This document shows positions 32,770 through 42,126 of a stretch of 64,000 nt of DNA, in pieces. Position 1 is the first letter of the stretch; the number at the start of each line of letters is the position of its first letter. Both the position numbers and the translations under genes were made by a program. The stretch spans positions 992,001-1,056,000 of the forward strand of contig JBKBHS010000001.1 of assembly GCA_046299555.1 (NCBI GenBank), in the 5' to 3' direction. The notes beneath the pieces were generated by a model, which was not told the DNA's origin, did not search any database, and saw only the letters and a program-made list of their open reading frames with translations. The DNA comes from CALKJP01 sp046299555 (lineage in GTDB: Bacteria > Bacteroidota > Bacteroidia > JACCXN01).

Positions 32770-33171
32770 ATGGCAAAACAAACGGCAGCTTCAGCAAAAA
32801 ATGCGAAGAAAAAAGTTGTGAAGGTAGATGCAGTGGGTCAGGCCCACATCAATGCCACATTTAATAATATCATTATTTCCATGACAAACAATGCAGGGCA
32901 GGTTATTTCTTGGTCATCTGCAGGAAAAATGGGCTTCAGAGGTTCAAAAAAGAATACTCCTTATGCCGCACAAATGGCAGCCCAAGATTGTGCAAAAGTG
33001 GCATACGACCTTGGCTTAAGAAAAGTAAAAGTATTCGTTAAGGGACCGGGTGCAGGTAGAGAATCTGCAATCCGTTCAATTAACTCCGTGGGTATTGAAA
33101 TAACCGAAATAATGGATGTTACTCCAATACCACATAACGGATGCCGTCCACCTAAAAGAAGAAGAGTATAA
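32770..33171 (+). CDS. rpsK: Small-subunit ribosomal protein uS11
   Basis: uS11 forms part of the platform near the Shine-Dalgarno helix, a region reorganised in Bacteroidota ribosomes. The 133 residues have AHINATFNNIIISMTNNAGQ, SAGKMGFRGSKKNTPYAAQ and the C-terminal DVTPIPHNGCRPPKRRRV. It is full length with a basic N-terminal extension of about 18 residues. Confidence 0.97.
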   Translation: MAKQTAASAKNAKKKVVKVDAVGQAHINATFNNIIISMTNNAGQVISWSSAGKMGFRGSKKNTPYAAQMAAQDCAKVAYDLGLRKVKVFVKGPGAGRESAIRSINSVGIEITEIMDVTPIPHNGCRPPKRRRV

Positions 33172-33207
33172 AAGTATCATATCAATAATCATTTAATTTA
33201 AGAAAGA

Positions 33208-33816
33208 ATGGCAAGATATATTGGTCCTAAATCGAAAATTGCAAGAAGATTCAGAGATCCTATTTTTGGACCTGATAAGGCGTTGGAAAAGAAAAATTAT
33301 CCTCCCGGACAACATGGTGTGTCTAAGCGTAGAGGTAAACAATCAGAATATGCAATACAGCTTTCTGAAAAACAAAAAGTAAAATACATTTACGGTATAT
33401 TAGAACGCCAGTTCGCACTTATTTTTGACCGTGCTAACCGTTCCAGAGGTATTACAGGTGAGGTATTATTACAATTATTAGAATCCAGACTTGATAATTT
33501 AGTATATCGCTTAGGAATAGCTCCATCTAGAAGTGCAGCTCGTCAGTTGGTTTCTCATAAACACATTACAGTAAACGGTAAAGTGGTAAACATACCATCA
33601 TATACTGTTAAAGTTGGTGATGTGATAGGTGTTCGTGAGCGTTCTAAAGCATTAGAATCCATAACTAATTCTATTGCTTCATCTAACATTAAAAAATATC
33701 CATGGTTAGATTTTGATAAAAATACCTTTACAGGAAAAATGATTTCTGTTCCTCAGCGCGATCAAATACCTGAAAATATTAAAGAACAACTAATTGTCGA
33801 GTTATATTCTAAATAA
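33208..33816 (+). CDS. rpsD: Small-subunit ribosomal protein uS4
   Basis: uS4 starts 16S rRNA folding and helps set decoding accuracy. The 202 residues open with MARYIGPKSKIARRFRDPIF and contain the S4 RNA-binding domain LESRLDNLVYRLGIAPSRSA, then RQLVSHKHITVNGKVVNIPS. No N-terminal zinc-binding cysteines are present. It lies before rpoA, as in alpha operons. Confidence 0.97.
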   Translation: MARYIGPKSKIARRFRDPIFGPDKALEKKNYPPGQHGVSKRRGKQSEYAIQLSEKQKVKYIYGILERQFALIFDRANRSRGITGEVLLQLLESRLDNLVYRLGIAPSRSAARQLVSHKHITVNGKVVNIPSYTVKVGDVIGVRERSKALESITNSIASSNIKKYPWLDFDKNTFTGKMISVPQRDQIPENIKEQLIVELYSK

Positions 33817-33865
33817 TAACTTGCAAGCATTAATATAAACTTTAGAAAACAATAAAATTAAAATT

Positions 33866-34858
33866 ATGGGAATCTTAGCATTTCAAAGACCAGACAAAGT
33901 TATAATGATAAATTCCACCGATTTTGAAGGTAAATTCGAATTCAGACCTTTAGAACCCGGTTATGGAATTACCATTGGTAATGCGCTTAGAAGGATTCTT
34001 TTATCATCATTAGAAGGTTATGCATTCACCTCAATTAAGATAGAAGGTATTGATCACGAATTTTCAACCATTAAAGGTGTTATCGAAGACGTAACAGAAA
34101 TAATCTTAAATATTAAACAAATTCGCTTAAAAAAACAAATTGAAGGAACCGATACAGAACGTGTAAGCGTTACTTTTAGTGGTAAAAATCAATTAACAGC
34201 CGGTGATATTGGTAAATTTATTTCAGGTTTTCAAGTTTTAAATCCTGATTTAGTTATTTGTAACCTTGAACCAACCGTAAAAATTAAAATGGATTTAGTT
34301 ATCGAAAAAGGTAGAGGATACGTACCTGCTGAAGAAAACAAAAATCCACATGCACCGGTTGGTGTAATAGCTATCGATTCTATTTTTACTCCAATTAAAA
34401 ATGTAAAATACAGTATAGAAAACTATCGTGTAGAACAAAAAACCGATTACGAAAAATTAATAATCGAAATTGTTACAGATGGTTCTATTCATCCAAAAGA
34501 TGCATTAAAAGAAGCAGCAAAAATTTTAATTCAACACTTTATGTTATTCTCTGACGAGAGAATTACATTAGATAGCGAGGAAAAATCTACTACTGAAGAA
34601 TTCGATGAAGCATCATTACACATGCGTCAGTTATTAAAAACTAAATTAGTGGATATGGATCTTTCAGTAAGAGCATTAAATTGTTTAAAAGCTGCTGACG
34701 TAGAAACCTTAGGACAATTAGTTTCATTTAATAAGAATGATTTATTAAAATTCCGTAATTTCGGTAAAAAATCATTAACTGAGTTAGAAGACTTAGTAAT
34801 TTCTAAAGGCTTGCACTTTGGAATGAATGTAGCTAAATATAAATTAGATAAAGATTAA
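33866..34858 (+). CDS. rpoA: RNA polymerase alpha subunit
   Basis: Alpha dimerises to start assembly of RNA polymerase, and its C-terminal domain contacts promoter DNA and activators. The 330 residues have the N-terminal dimerisation domain with FRPLEPGYGITIGNALRRIL, and the C-terminal domain from about 250 with LSVRALNCLKAADVETLGQL and FRNFGKKSLTELEDLV. The linker is acidic (about 232-248). The protein is complete and of standard length. Confidence 0.98.
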   Translation: MGILAFQRPDKVIMINSTDFEGKFEFRPLEPGYGITIGNALRRILLSSLEGYAFTSIKIEGIDHEFSTIKGVIEDVTEIILNIKQIRLKKQIEGTDTERVSVTFSGKNQLTAGDIGKFISGFQVLNPDLVICNLEPTVKIKMDLVIEKGRGYVPAEENKNPHAPVGVIAIDSIFTPIKNVKYSIENYRVEQKTDYEKLIIEIVTDGSIHPKDALKEAAKILIQHFMLFSDERITLDSEEKSTTEEFDEASLHMRQLLKTKLVDMDLSVRALNCLKAADVETLGQLVSFNKNDLLKFRNFGKKSLTELEDLVISKGLHFGMNVAKYKLDKD

Positions 34859-34895
34859 AATGTTATTATTTGAAATAATTTTATAATACGAAGCG

Positions 34896-35366
34896 ATGAG
34901 ACACGGAAAAAAAGTAAACCATTTAGGCAGAAAAGCGGGGCATAGAAACGCGCTGTTGTCAAATTTAGCCTGTTCTTTAATTCTTCATAAAAGAATTAAT
35001 ACTACATTAGCTAAAGCTAAGGCTCTTAGAAAATACGTTGAGCCATTAATTACCAAATCAAAAAACGATACTACTCACTCCAGAAGAACTGTATTCAGCT
35101 ATCTTGGAAACAAAGAAGTAGTTACCGAATTATTTAGAGATGTAGCACCTAAAATTGCTTCACGTCCGGGTGGATATACCAGAATAATAAAATTAGGTAA
35201 TCGACTTGGAGATAATGCCGAAATGGCCATGATAGAATTGGTCGATTTTAATGAAATTTATGGAGGTAAAGTAGAGAAAAAAGTTAAAACAACCAGAAGA
35301 AGTCGTTCAAAAAAGAAATCTGAAACAACATCCGAATCTTCTGCAGAAACGAAAACAGAAGAATAA
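34896..35366 (+). CDS. rplQ: Large-subunit ribosomal protein bL17 with a C-terminal tail
   Basis: bL17 is near the tunnel exit. The 156 residues begin MRHGKKVNHLGRKAGHRNAL, have the family core with SRPGGYTRIIKLGNRLGDNA, and then extend by about 35 residues of Lys, Arg, Ser, Thr and Glu (from about 122). The tail is low in complexity, basic first and acidic at the very end, and is longer than in E. coli. It is the last ribosomal gene of the cluster and is followed by a terminator. Confidence 0.96.
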   Translation: MRHGKKVNHLGRKAGHRNALLSNLACSLILHKRINTTLAKAKALRKYVEPLITKSKNDTTHSRRTVFSYLGNKEVVTELFRDVAPKIASRPGGYTRIIKLGNRLGDNAEMAMIELVDFNEIYGGKVEKKVKTTRRSRSKKKSETTSESSAETKTEE

Positions 35367-35390
35367 TGTTATTAACAATTCTTTTAAAAG

Positions 35391-35428
35391 AAAAGGGGAT
35401 AAAGTAATTTTGCTTTATCCCCTTTTTT
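35391..35428 (+). terminator. Intrinsic terminator of the ribosomal supercluster
   Basis: Thirteen-base arms (AAAGGGGATAAAG and complement) enclose an eight-base loop and are followed by T residues. It begins 24 bases after rplQ and ends 24 bases before carA. Confidence 0.88.
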
Positions 35429-35452
35429 AATGAAAAAATTACAACAAATAAA

Positions 35453-36568
35453 ATGAAATATATACAAAGAAAACCGGCAATTTTAATGCTTCAAGACGGT
35501 ACTATTTTTAAAGGGCATGCAGCCGGATATATTGGAACAACCACCGGTGAAATATGCTTTAATACCGGAATGACAGGTTATCAAGAAGTGTACACCGATC
35601 CATCTTATTATGGTCAAATATTAGTAAATACTACGGCACACATTGGTAATTATGGCGTAAACAAAAATGAAGTAGAATCGAATGGGGTTAAAATTTCAGG
35701 ATTGGTTTGTAGAAATTTTAGCGATTATTTTTCAAGAACAAATGCAGACGATTCTTTACAAAACTATTTAGAAAAAGAAAAAATAGTAGTTATATGCGAT
35801 GTTGATACTCGTGCATTAGTTAGATATATAAGAAATAAAGGCGTAATGAATGCTATTATTTCATCTGAAATAATGGATGAAAATGAGTTGAAAAAAATAT
35901 TAGAAAAAGTACCTTCTATGGAAGGTTTAGAACTTTCCTCAAAAGTTTCGACCGATAAACCTTATTATTGGGGAAATGAGAATGCAAAATATAAAGTAGC
36001 AGCATTAGATTTAGGTATAAAACGTAGCATATTATCATGCCTTGCAGAACGAAATTGTTACATAAAAGTTTTTCCAATAAATACTTCATTAGAAGAAATG
36101 CAATCGTTTAATCCGGATGGATATTTTATTTCTAATGGTCCGGGAGATCCTGCAAGTTTGCCTCATATAGCTAATTTAGTAAAACAAATTTTGGAAATTA
36201 AAGCACCATTGTTTGGAATTTGCTTAGGTCATCAAATACTTTCAAAAGCAATGGGCTTAAGTACTTTTAAAATGCATAATGGACACAGAGGCTTAAATCA
36301 TCCAATTAAAAATTTATTAACCGGAAAAGGAGAAATTACCTCTCAAAACCACGGTTTTGTAGTAAATATGGAAGAAGCTATTAAACACGAAAATATAATT
36401 GTTACTCACAAACATTTAAATGATGGAACTCTTGCAGGAATTAAAGTAAAAGATAAACCCGTATTTTCAGTTCAGTATCATCCGGAAGCATCTGCAGGAC
36501 CTCACGATTCAAGGTATTTATTTGATGAATTTGTAAACTTAATGGACAAAGTTAAAGCGCTGGCATAA
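35453..36568 (+). CDS. carA: Carbamoyl-phosphate synthase small (glutaminase) subunit
   Basis: CarA releases ammonia from glutamine and passes it to CarB for carbamoyl phosphate, the precursor of pyrimidines and arginine. The 371 residues hold the N-terminal domain with TGMTGYQEVYTDPSYYGQI and a class I amidotransferase domain from about 180. Its nucleophile is C257 in FGICLGHQ, and the His/Glu pair is in QYHPEAS near 344-350. All catalytic residues are present. carB is not adjacent. The gene lies behind the supercluster terminator and therefore needs its own promoter or read-through. Confidence 0.96.
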   Translation: MKYIQRKPAILMLQDGTIFKGHAAGYIGTTTGEICFNTGMTGYQEVYTDPSYYGQILVNTTAHIGNYGVNKNEVESNGVKISGLVCRNFSDYFSRTNADDSLQNYLEKEKIVVICDVDTRALVRYIRNKGVMNAIISSEIMDENELKKILEKVPSMEGLELSSKVSTDKPYYWGNENAKYKVAALDLGIKRSILSCLAERNCYIKVFPINTSLEEMQSFNPDGYFISNGPGDPASLPHIANLVKQILEIKAPLFGICLGHQILSKAMGLSTFKMHNGHRGLNHPIKNLLTGKGEITSQNHGFVVNMEEAIKHENIIVTHKHLNDGTLAGIKVKDKPVFSVQYHPEASAGPHDSRYLFDEFVNLMDKVKALA

Positions 36569-36592
36569 TATTAATTGTAACTATTTGTTTCC

Positions 36593-36632
36593 GATTGCCT
36601 GAAAAATCAGTTTTTTCAGGCAATCAATTTTT
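36593..36632 (+). terminator. Intrinsic terminator after carA
   Basis: Fourteen-base arms (GATTGCCTGAAAAA and complement) around a five-base loop, followed after two bases by five T residues, lie 25 bases after the carA stop. They separate carA from the SpoIIE pair. Confidence 0.8.
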
Positions 36633-36659
36633 GTATCTTGCCTGAAAATTAAATTAAAA

Positions 36660-39600
36660 TTGAGAGGAAAAACTTATATAATAGTTTTAATACTTATAGT
36701 TCTGTGTTCAACCTTTAATTTGAATGCACAACAATGGAGTATTCCATACCTTAAAAATTACAGTCCAAAATTATACGAAGGCGGAACAGACAATTGGTCT
36801 ATTGTTCAGGATAATCGTGGTGTCATGTTTTTTGCTAATGCAATTGGTGTATTAGAATATGATGGCACCAGATGGCGTTTGTATTCTGTTTCCAATCAAT
36901 CAATGACACGCTCTTTGGCTATTGATGATAAAGGTCGTGTTTATGTTGGAGCAGTAGGAGAATTTGGATATTTAGAAGCTGATATTAAAGGGGAATTACA
37001 TTACAAGTCATTAACAGAAAATCTAAATGAAGCTGATAAAGCATTTTCTGATATATGGAAAATTTATGTTATAAATGATGAGATTTATTTTCAATCCTTC
37101 GAAAAAATATTTTGTCTTAAAAATGGTAATATTAAAGTTTTTAATCCTCAAAATTTATTTCACCTGTCTTATGTAATTAATAACGAGCTGTGGGTTATTG
37201 ATAGGGGAATTGGATTAAAAAGAATTGAAAATGGGAAATTAATAGATGCTCCTTCTTCATCTTTATTTGCAGATGAAAAAATATATGCAGCAATTCCATT
37301 TGATGCAAAGACATGGCTTATATCAACTCGTAATAAAGGCTTGCAATTGTATAAGCCATTTCCAAGAAATGGAGAACCAATGCTTTCTCCCTTTAATACG
37401 CCTGCTTCTGTTTATTTAGAAGAATCAGCCATATATCAAGGAATAGAAATAGATAATAATACTATTGCATTTGCAACTTTAGGAGGAGGTGTAGTTGTTC
37501 TAGAGAAAAACGGACGTGTAAAAAATATAATTAATAAGCTAAATGGACTTCAGGACGATAATGTTTATTTTATGTTCTTAGACAATAATAAATCATTATG
37601 GCTTGCATTAGACAATGGAATCTCTAAGATAGAAATAACTTCTCCTTTATCATGGTTTAATGATATTTCAGGTGTTAGTGGTTCTGTTGAGTCAATTATA
37701 TTTTTTCAAAATAAATTATATATAGCAACTACTCAGGGAGTATTTATTCAAAATGCTTTAAAGGAAGATACGGAAATAAAAACAAAAGACGATGTGATTA
37801 AAAGGATTAAACGATTCTCTCAAATACCCGGTATATCTTCTCAAAGCTGGAGTTTAATTAAGATTAAAGAAGAAGGAGAAGATAAACTATTAATTGCAGG
37901 AACAAGTGATGGCGTTTATGAAATAAAGAGTGAAAAATCAAATCTAATAAGTAATTATTATACCTATAGCATACATCAATCAAGCAAAAATCCGGATATA
38001 TTTTATTTAGGAACAGTTTCCGGTTTAGCTGTAATAAAAAGAGAAGGAAATAAATGGAAAGATTTAGGAGTTCTTGAGGGAATTCAAAGTTCAATTAGAA
38101 GCATTGTAGAAGATAAAAATGGAGATATATGGATGGGAATTCCATTTTTTGAAGGAGTTGCAAAAATTGAATTTAATAAAGATGGTTCTTATAAAACAAG
38201 CTGGGGAAATGCTTATAATGTTCAAACCTTCGATACAACCAGTGGATTAAATGATTTTAGGTATAATATCGTTTATAGTTTAAACAATGATATTTTAGTT
38301 GCAACTTATAAAGGGTTATATAAATGGGATTTTGAAAAACAAAAGTTTTTTCCGGAAAAACGTTTTGGAGATATTTTCTCAAATGGTTCAAGACAGGTTT
38401 TTTGTTTTACAAAAGGTCCTGAAAATACCTACTGGTTTTTTAATACAAATGATAAAATTAGAGAAACCGGTGTTGTAACATTAAAAAATAATAAGTTATA
38501 CTGGCATACTACAACATTTAAACGTTTTTCTGAAAATGAGATTCATGTAATTTATATTACTCCGGATAAACGTGTTTGGTTTGGATCTCCTGATGGATTA
38601 ATAGTTTTTAACAGTAAGGTTAAAAAAGATTATAATAAACCCTTTTTTAATATCATTAGTAAAGTAATTGTTGGAAAAGATTCAATAATATTTTATGGAA
38701 ATTTCAGAAAGGATGAAAATAGACAAAAATCTTCATTAATTCAGTCGGAAAATGAAATTCCAATTCTTCCCTTTAATTTAAATTCTATAGTCTTCGAATT
38801 CTCATCTGTGAGTTTCGAAGAAGAAAAAAATAATCGTTATAAATGGTTTTTAGAAGGCTATGATAATGAATGGACCAATTGGACGAACGAAACCAAAGTT
38901 TCATATACAAATTTATCCGAAGGTAAATACACTTTTAGATTAATTTCAAAAAATATATATGATATAGAAAGTAAAGAAACTAAATATACATTTATTATAT
39001 TGCCACCTTGGTATAGAACAATTTATGCATATTTTGCATATGTTATACTATTGGTATTATTTATATATGGAGTAATTCAATTATCCATATATCGATTAAA
39101 ACGTTCGAAAGAACAGCTTGAATTGATAGTTAAAGAAAGAACGGCAGAAATTGTTAAACAAAAAGAACAAATCGAAATTCAAAAAGAATTAGTCGAAGAA
39201 AAAAATAAAGATATTACTGATAGTATTAACTATGCAAGTAGAATACAACAAGCCATTTTACCCATCATTGATGAAATTAAAAAAGTATTGCCCCAATCAT
39301 TTGTATTTTATAGGCCCCGTGATATTGTTAGTGGTGATTTTTACTGGTTTGTAAGAAAAGGAAAAGATGTATATATAGCTGCGGCAGATTGTACGGGACA
39401 TGGTGTTCCGGGTGCATTCATGAGTATGATAGGGCATACTTTATTAAATGAAATTTTAAATGAAAAAAATATTACTAATACAGGTGAAATTTTAACAGAA
39501 CTTCATAAGCAAATAAGAATCTCTTTAAAACAAGATCAGCAAGAATCGAGAGACGGAATGGATATTGCATTATGTAAAATTAATGTTGAAACATTATTAT

Positions 39601-39962
39601 TAGAATATAGTGGTGCCATGCGTCCATTATATTTAATAATTGATGGAGAACTTAAAGAGATTAAAGCGGATAAATTTCCTATTGGAGGATTACAAGAAAA
39701 CGAAGAAATGCGAATTTTTAAATCGAATCAAATACAATTAAAAAAAGGAGATTTGTTTTATATTTTTTCTGATGGTTATGCAGATCAATTCGGAGGCAAG
39801 GAAGGTAAAAAATTTATGGTAAAAAGATTAAAAGAGTTATTGATAAGAGTTTCTATATTAGATATGGAAAAACAATACAACGAAATTGTTAATGCATATT
39901 TAGATTGGTTAGGCAATGGAGAACAAGTTGACGATATATTATTTATTGGCGTTAGAGTTTAA
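36660..39962 (+). CDS. Sensor phosphatase: two-component propeller, Y_Y_Y domain, membrane helix and SpoIIE phosphatase
   Basis: This is a 1100-residue membrane signalling protein. It begins with a TTG codon, the only start that keeps the whole signal peptide (ending near LNAQ, residue 23). About residues 30-660 are propeller repeats with typical units such as NRGVMFFANAIGVLEYDGTRW. A Y_Y_Y domain (about 725-780, YKWFLEGYDNEWTNWT), one membrane helix (about 787-808) and a coiled coil (about 815-860) follow. The C-terminal PP2C-like SpoIIE domain has metal ligands D910 in AADCTGHGVPG and D1038 in SDGYADQFGG. It should sense a periplasmic signal and dephosphorylate a Ser/Thr-phosphorylated protein. 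The next gene, ten bases downstream, is a paralogue. Confidence 0.88.
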   Translation: MRGKTYIIVLILIVLCSTFNLNAQQWSIPYLKNYSPKLYEGGTDNWSIVQDNRGVMFFANAIGVLEYDGTRWRLYSVSNQSMTRSLAIDDKGRVYVGAVGEFGYLEADIKGELHYKSLTENLNEADKAFSDIWKIYVINDEIYFQSFEKIFCLKNGNIKVFNPQNLFHLSYVINNELWVIDRGIGLKRIENGKLIDAPSSSLFADEKIYAAIPFDAKTWLISTRNKGLQLYKPFPRNGEPMLSPFNTPASVYLEESAIYQGIEIDNNTIAFATLGGGVVVLEKNGRVKNIINKLNGLQDDNVYFMFLDNNKSLWLALDNGISKIEITSPLSWFNDISGVSGSVESIIFFQNKLYIATTQGVFIQNALKEDTEIKTKDDVIKRIKRFSQIPGISSQSWSLIKIKEEGEDKLLIAGTSDGVYEIKSEKSNLISNYYTYSIHQSSKNPDIFYLGTVSGLAVIKREGNKWKDLGVLEGIQSSIRSIVEDKNGDIWMGIPFFEGVAKIEFNKDGSYKTSWGNAYNVQTFDTTSGLNDFRYNIVYSLNNDILVATYKGLYKWDFEKQKFFPEKRFGDIFSNGSRQVFCFTKGPENTYWFFNTNDKIRETGVVTLKNNKLYWHTTTFKRFSENEIHVIYITPDKRVWFGSPDGLIVFNSKVKKDYNKPFFNIISKVIVGKDSIIFYGNFRKDENRQKSSLIQSENEIPILPFNLNSIVFEFSSVSFEEEKNNRYKWFLEGYDNEWTNWTNETKVSYTNLSEGKYTFRLISKNIYDIESKETKYTFIILPPWYRTIYAYFAYVILLVLFIYGVIQLSIYRLKRSKEQLELIVKERTAEIVKQKEQIEIQKELVEEKNKDITDSINYASRIQQAILPIIDEIKKVLPQSFVFYRPRDIVSGDFYWFVRKGKDVYIAAADCTGHGVPGAFMSMIGHTLLNEILNEKNITNTGEILTELHKQIRISLKQDQQESRDGMDIALCKINVETLLLEYSGAMRPLYLIIDGELKEIKADKFPIGGLQENEEMRIFKSNQIQLKKGDLFYIFSDGYADQFGGKEGKKFMVKRLKELLIRVSILDMEKQYNEIVNAYLDWLGNGEQVDDILFIGVRV

Positions 39963-39971
39963 TTATTTTAT

Positions 39972-42125
39972 ATGAAAAATAAACCATCCATCCATCTATT
40001 TATATTTCTTTCTATTCTTTTAGGAAATAACTCTCTGTACGCTCAATCAAATAATGAAATAGATTCATTAGAAAAACTTTTAAATAAAAATTTACACGAT
40101 ACATTAAAGCTTCAACTACTTACCGATTTAAATTGGGCATACATTAATTCCGATATACACAAATCCAAGATCTACGCAATTAAAGAAATTGAATTAGCGA
40201 AAAAAATTAATAACGATAAATGGATTGCTCAAGGTTACAATGATTTAGGTATGTCTTATTACAGACTAGGTCTCTTAGATAGTGCTTTACATTATTACTT
40301 ACAATCATTACAAATTAGAGAGAAGTTAAATAATCCTGATTTATTGCTTTCATCATACAGCAAAATTGGACTGATTTATTATGAAAAAGGTAAACTAGCT
40401 GAAGCTTTAGATTTTCAGTTAAAAGCTTTGAAAATAATGGAACAGCAAGGCAATAAAAAATACATTGCCATGACATTTAACAACATCAGTCAAATATTTC
40501 ATAAGCTGAAAAATTATGATAAAGAAATTGAATATTTGAATAAATCAGCTGAGATATATAGTGAAATAAATGATGAATATGCTGCAGCAAGTACATGGTC
40601 AAATTTAGGTAATGTGTATCGTATTAAAGGAGATTTTAAAAAATCTTATGAGTTTTTAAATAAAGCAATCGTTGTATTTAAAAAATACGATGATAAAGTA
40701 GCACTTTCAGGTGCTTATAATCATCTTGGTTTTAACTATAGATACGATAAAAAAAACAATGAAGCTTTACAGTATTATTTCAAAGCTTATGAACTATCAA
40801 AAGAATTAAATGATCGATTAGGAATCGCTCTCAATGCTCATAATATAAGTTGTGTATATACCGATTTAGCTAATTATAAAATGGCTGAAAAATTTTCCTT
40901 TGAAGCCTTAGCCAATACTGATAAAGATAATATTAGTCAATTAAGTAATACCTATAGGCAATTAGCAACTATTTACGGTTATTTAAATCAAGGTAAAAAG
41001 GCTGAAGAATATCTAACTAAATTTATTGAGCTAAAAGAAAAAACATTTAGTGAAGATTTTGCATCTAAAATAGCAGAAATGGAAACACGCTATGAAAGTG
41101 AAAAAAAAGAATTGGAAATTGCAAATCTTAAAAATGAACAACAAATAAAAGACCTTACAATTTCCAAACAAAAAACACGTAATTTCTATTTAATAATAAT
41201 TGCTATTTCTCTTTTAGTATTAGTATTATTTATTTTTTATGCATTTAAAAGTAAAGCGAAAGCTAATATTTTAATTAGTGCACAAAAAGCGGAGGTCGAA
41301 AAGCAAAATGAAATTATTCAACATCAAAAGAAAATCGTAGAAGAAAAGAATAAAGAAATTGTTGATAGTATTAATTATGCAAAACGTATTCAAAATGCCA
41401 TTCTTACTTCCGATAATGAATGGCGTAAAATCAGCAAAGATTACTTTATTCTTTACATGCCTAAAGATGTTGTAAGCGGTGATTTTTATTGGGCGATACA
41501 ACTTGAAAATAATCTCGCAATTTGGGCTGTAGCTGATTGTACAGGGCACGGTGTACCTGGAGCATTAATGAGTATGATTGGAAACAGTTTATTAAACGAA
41601 GTGGTGGTTGAAAATAAAATTTATCAACCAGATGAAATTTTAAATAAAGTTAGAGAAAAGCTAATTAAAGCATTAGAGCAAAAAGGAGAGAGTCAAAATA
41701 GAGATGGAATGGATATTTCTATATGCGCTTGGGATAAAAATAAAAATGTTTTAAAATTTGCTGGAGCTAATAATCCGGTTTGGATAGTTAGAAAAATAAA
41801 TGATGAATCTAATCCGGAGTTAATTGAATTAAAACCTGATAAGATGCCTGTTGGTTTGCATTTGGGAGAAATGCATCCATTTACGTTAAAAGAAATTGAA
41901 CTAAAACCTAATGATAAAATATACTCATTTACAGATGGATTTGCAGATCAATTTGGAGGCGATAAAGGTAAAAAATACAAGTATAAAAAACTTCAGAATT
42001 TTATTTTATCAATATACAATGAACCCATGATTCAACAATTAAAATATCTTCAAAATGATTTTGAATTATGGAAAGGGAATTTTGAGCAGGTTGATGATGT
42101 ATGCATAGTTGGAATTTCAATTTAG
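39972..42125 (+). CDS. Sensor phosphatase: TPR domain, membrane helix and SpoIIE phosphatase
   Basis: This is a 717-residue protein with a signal peptide (ending near LYAQ, residue 25), about seven TPR units at residues 45-350 (for example GLLDSALHYYLQSLQIREKL), a helical linker, one membrane helix (about 400-420), a coiled coil and a C-terminal SpoIIE domain. Catalytic residues D522 in VADCTGHGVPG and D655 in TDGFADQFGG are present. The linker and phosphatase parts closely resemble those of the gene ten bases upstream, while the sensors differ, so the pair arose by duplication with domain exchange. It is probably cotranscribed with it. The TPR part would lie outside the membrane. Confidence 0.88.
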   Translation: MKNKPSIHLFIFLSILLGNNSLYAQSNNEIDSLEKLLNKNLHDTLKLQLLTDLNWAYINSDIHKSKIYAIKEIELAKKINNDKWIAQGYNDLGMSYYRLGLLDSALHYYLQSLQIREKLNNPDLLLSSYSKIGLIYYEKGKLAEALDFQLKALKIMEQQGNKKYIAMTFNNISQIFHKLKNYDKEIEYLNKSAEIYSEINDEYAAASTWSNLGNVYRIKGDFKKSYEFLNKAIVVFKKYDDKVALSGAYNHLGFNYRYDKKNNEALQYYFKAYELSKELNDRLGIALNAHNISCVYTDLANYKMAEKFSFEALANTDKDNISQLSNTYRQLATIYGYLNQGKKAEEYLTKFIELKEKTFSEDFASKIAEMETRYESEKKELEIANLKNEQQIKDLTISKQKTRNFYLIIIAISLLVLVLFIFYAFKSKAKANILISAQKAEVEKQNEIIQHQKKIVEEKNKEIVDSINYAKRIQNAILTSDNEWRKISKDYFILYMPKDVVSGDFYWAIQLENNLAIWAVADCTGHGVPGALMSMIGNSLLNEVVVENKIYQPDEILNKVREKLIKALEQKGESQNRDGMDISICAWDKNKNVLKFAGANNPVWIVRKINDESNPELIELKPDKMPVGLHLGEMHPFTLKEIELKPNDKIYSFTDGFADQFGGDKGKKYKYKKLQNFILSIYNEPMIQQLKYLQNDFELWKGNFEQVDDVCIVGISI

Positions 42126-42126
42126 A

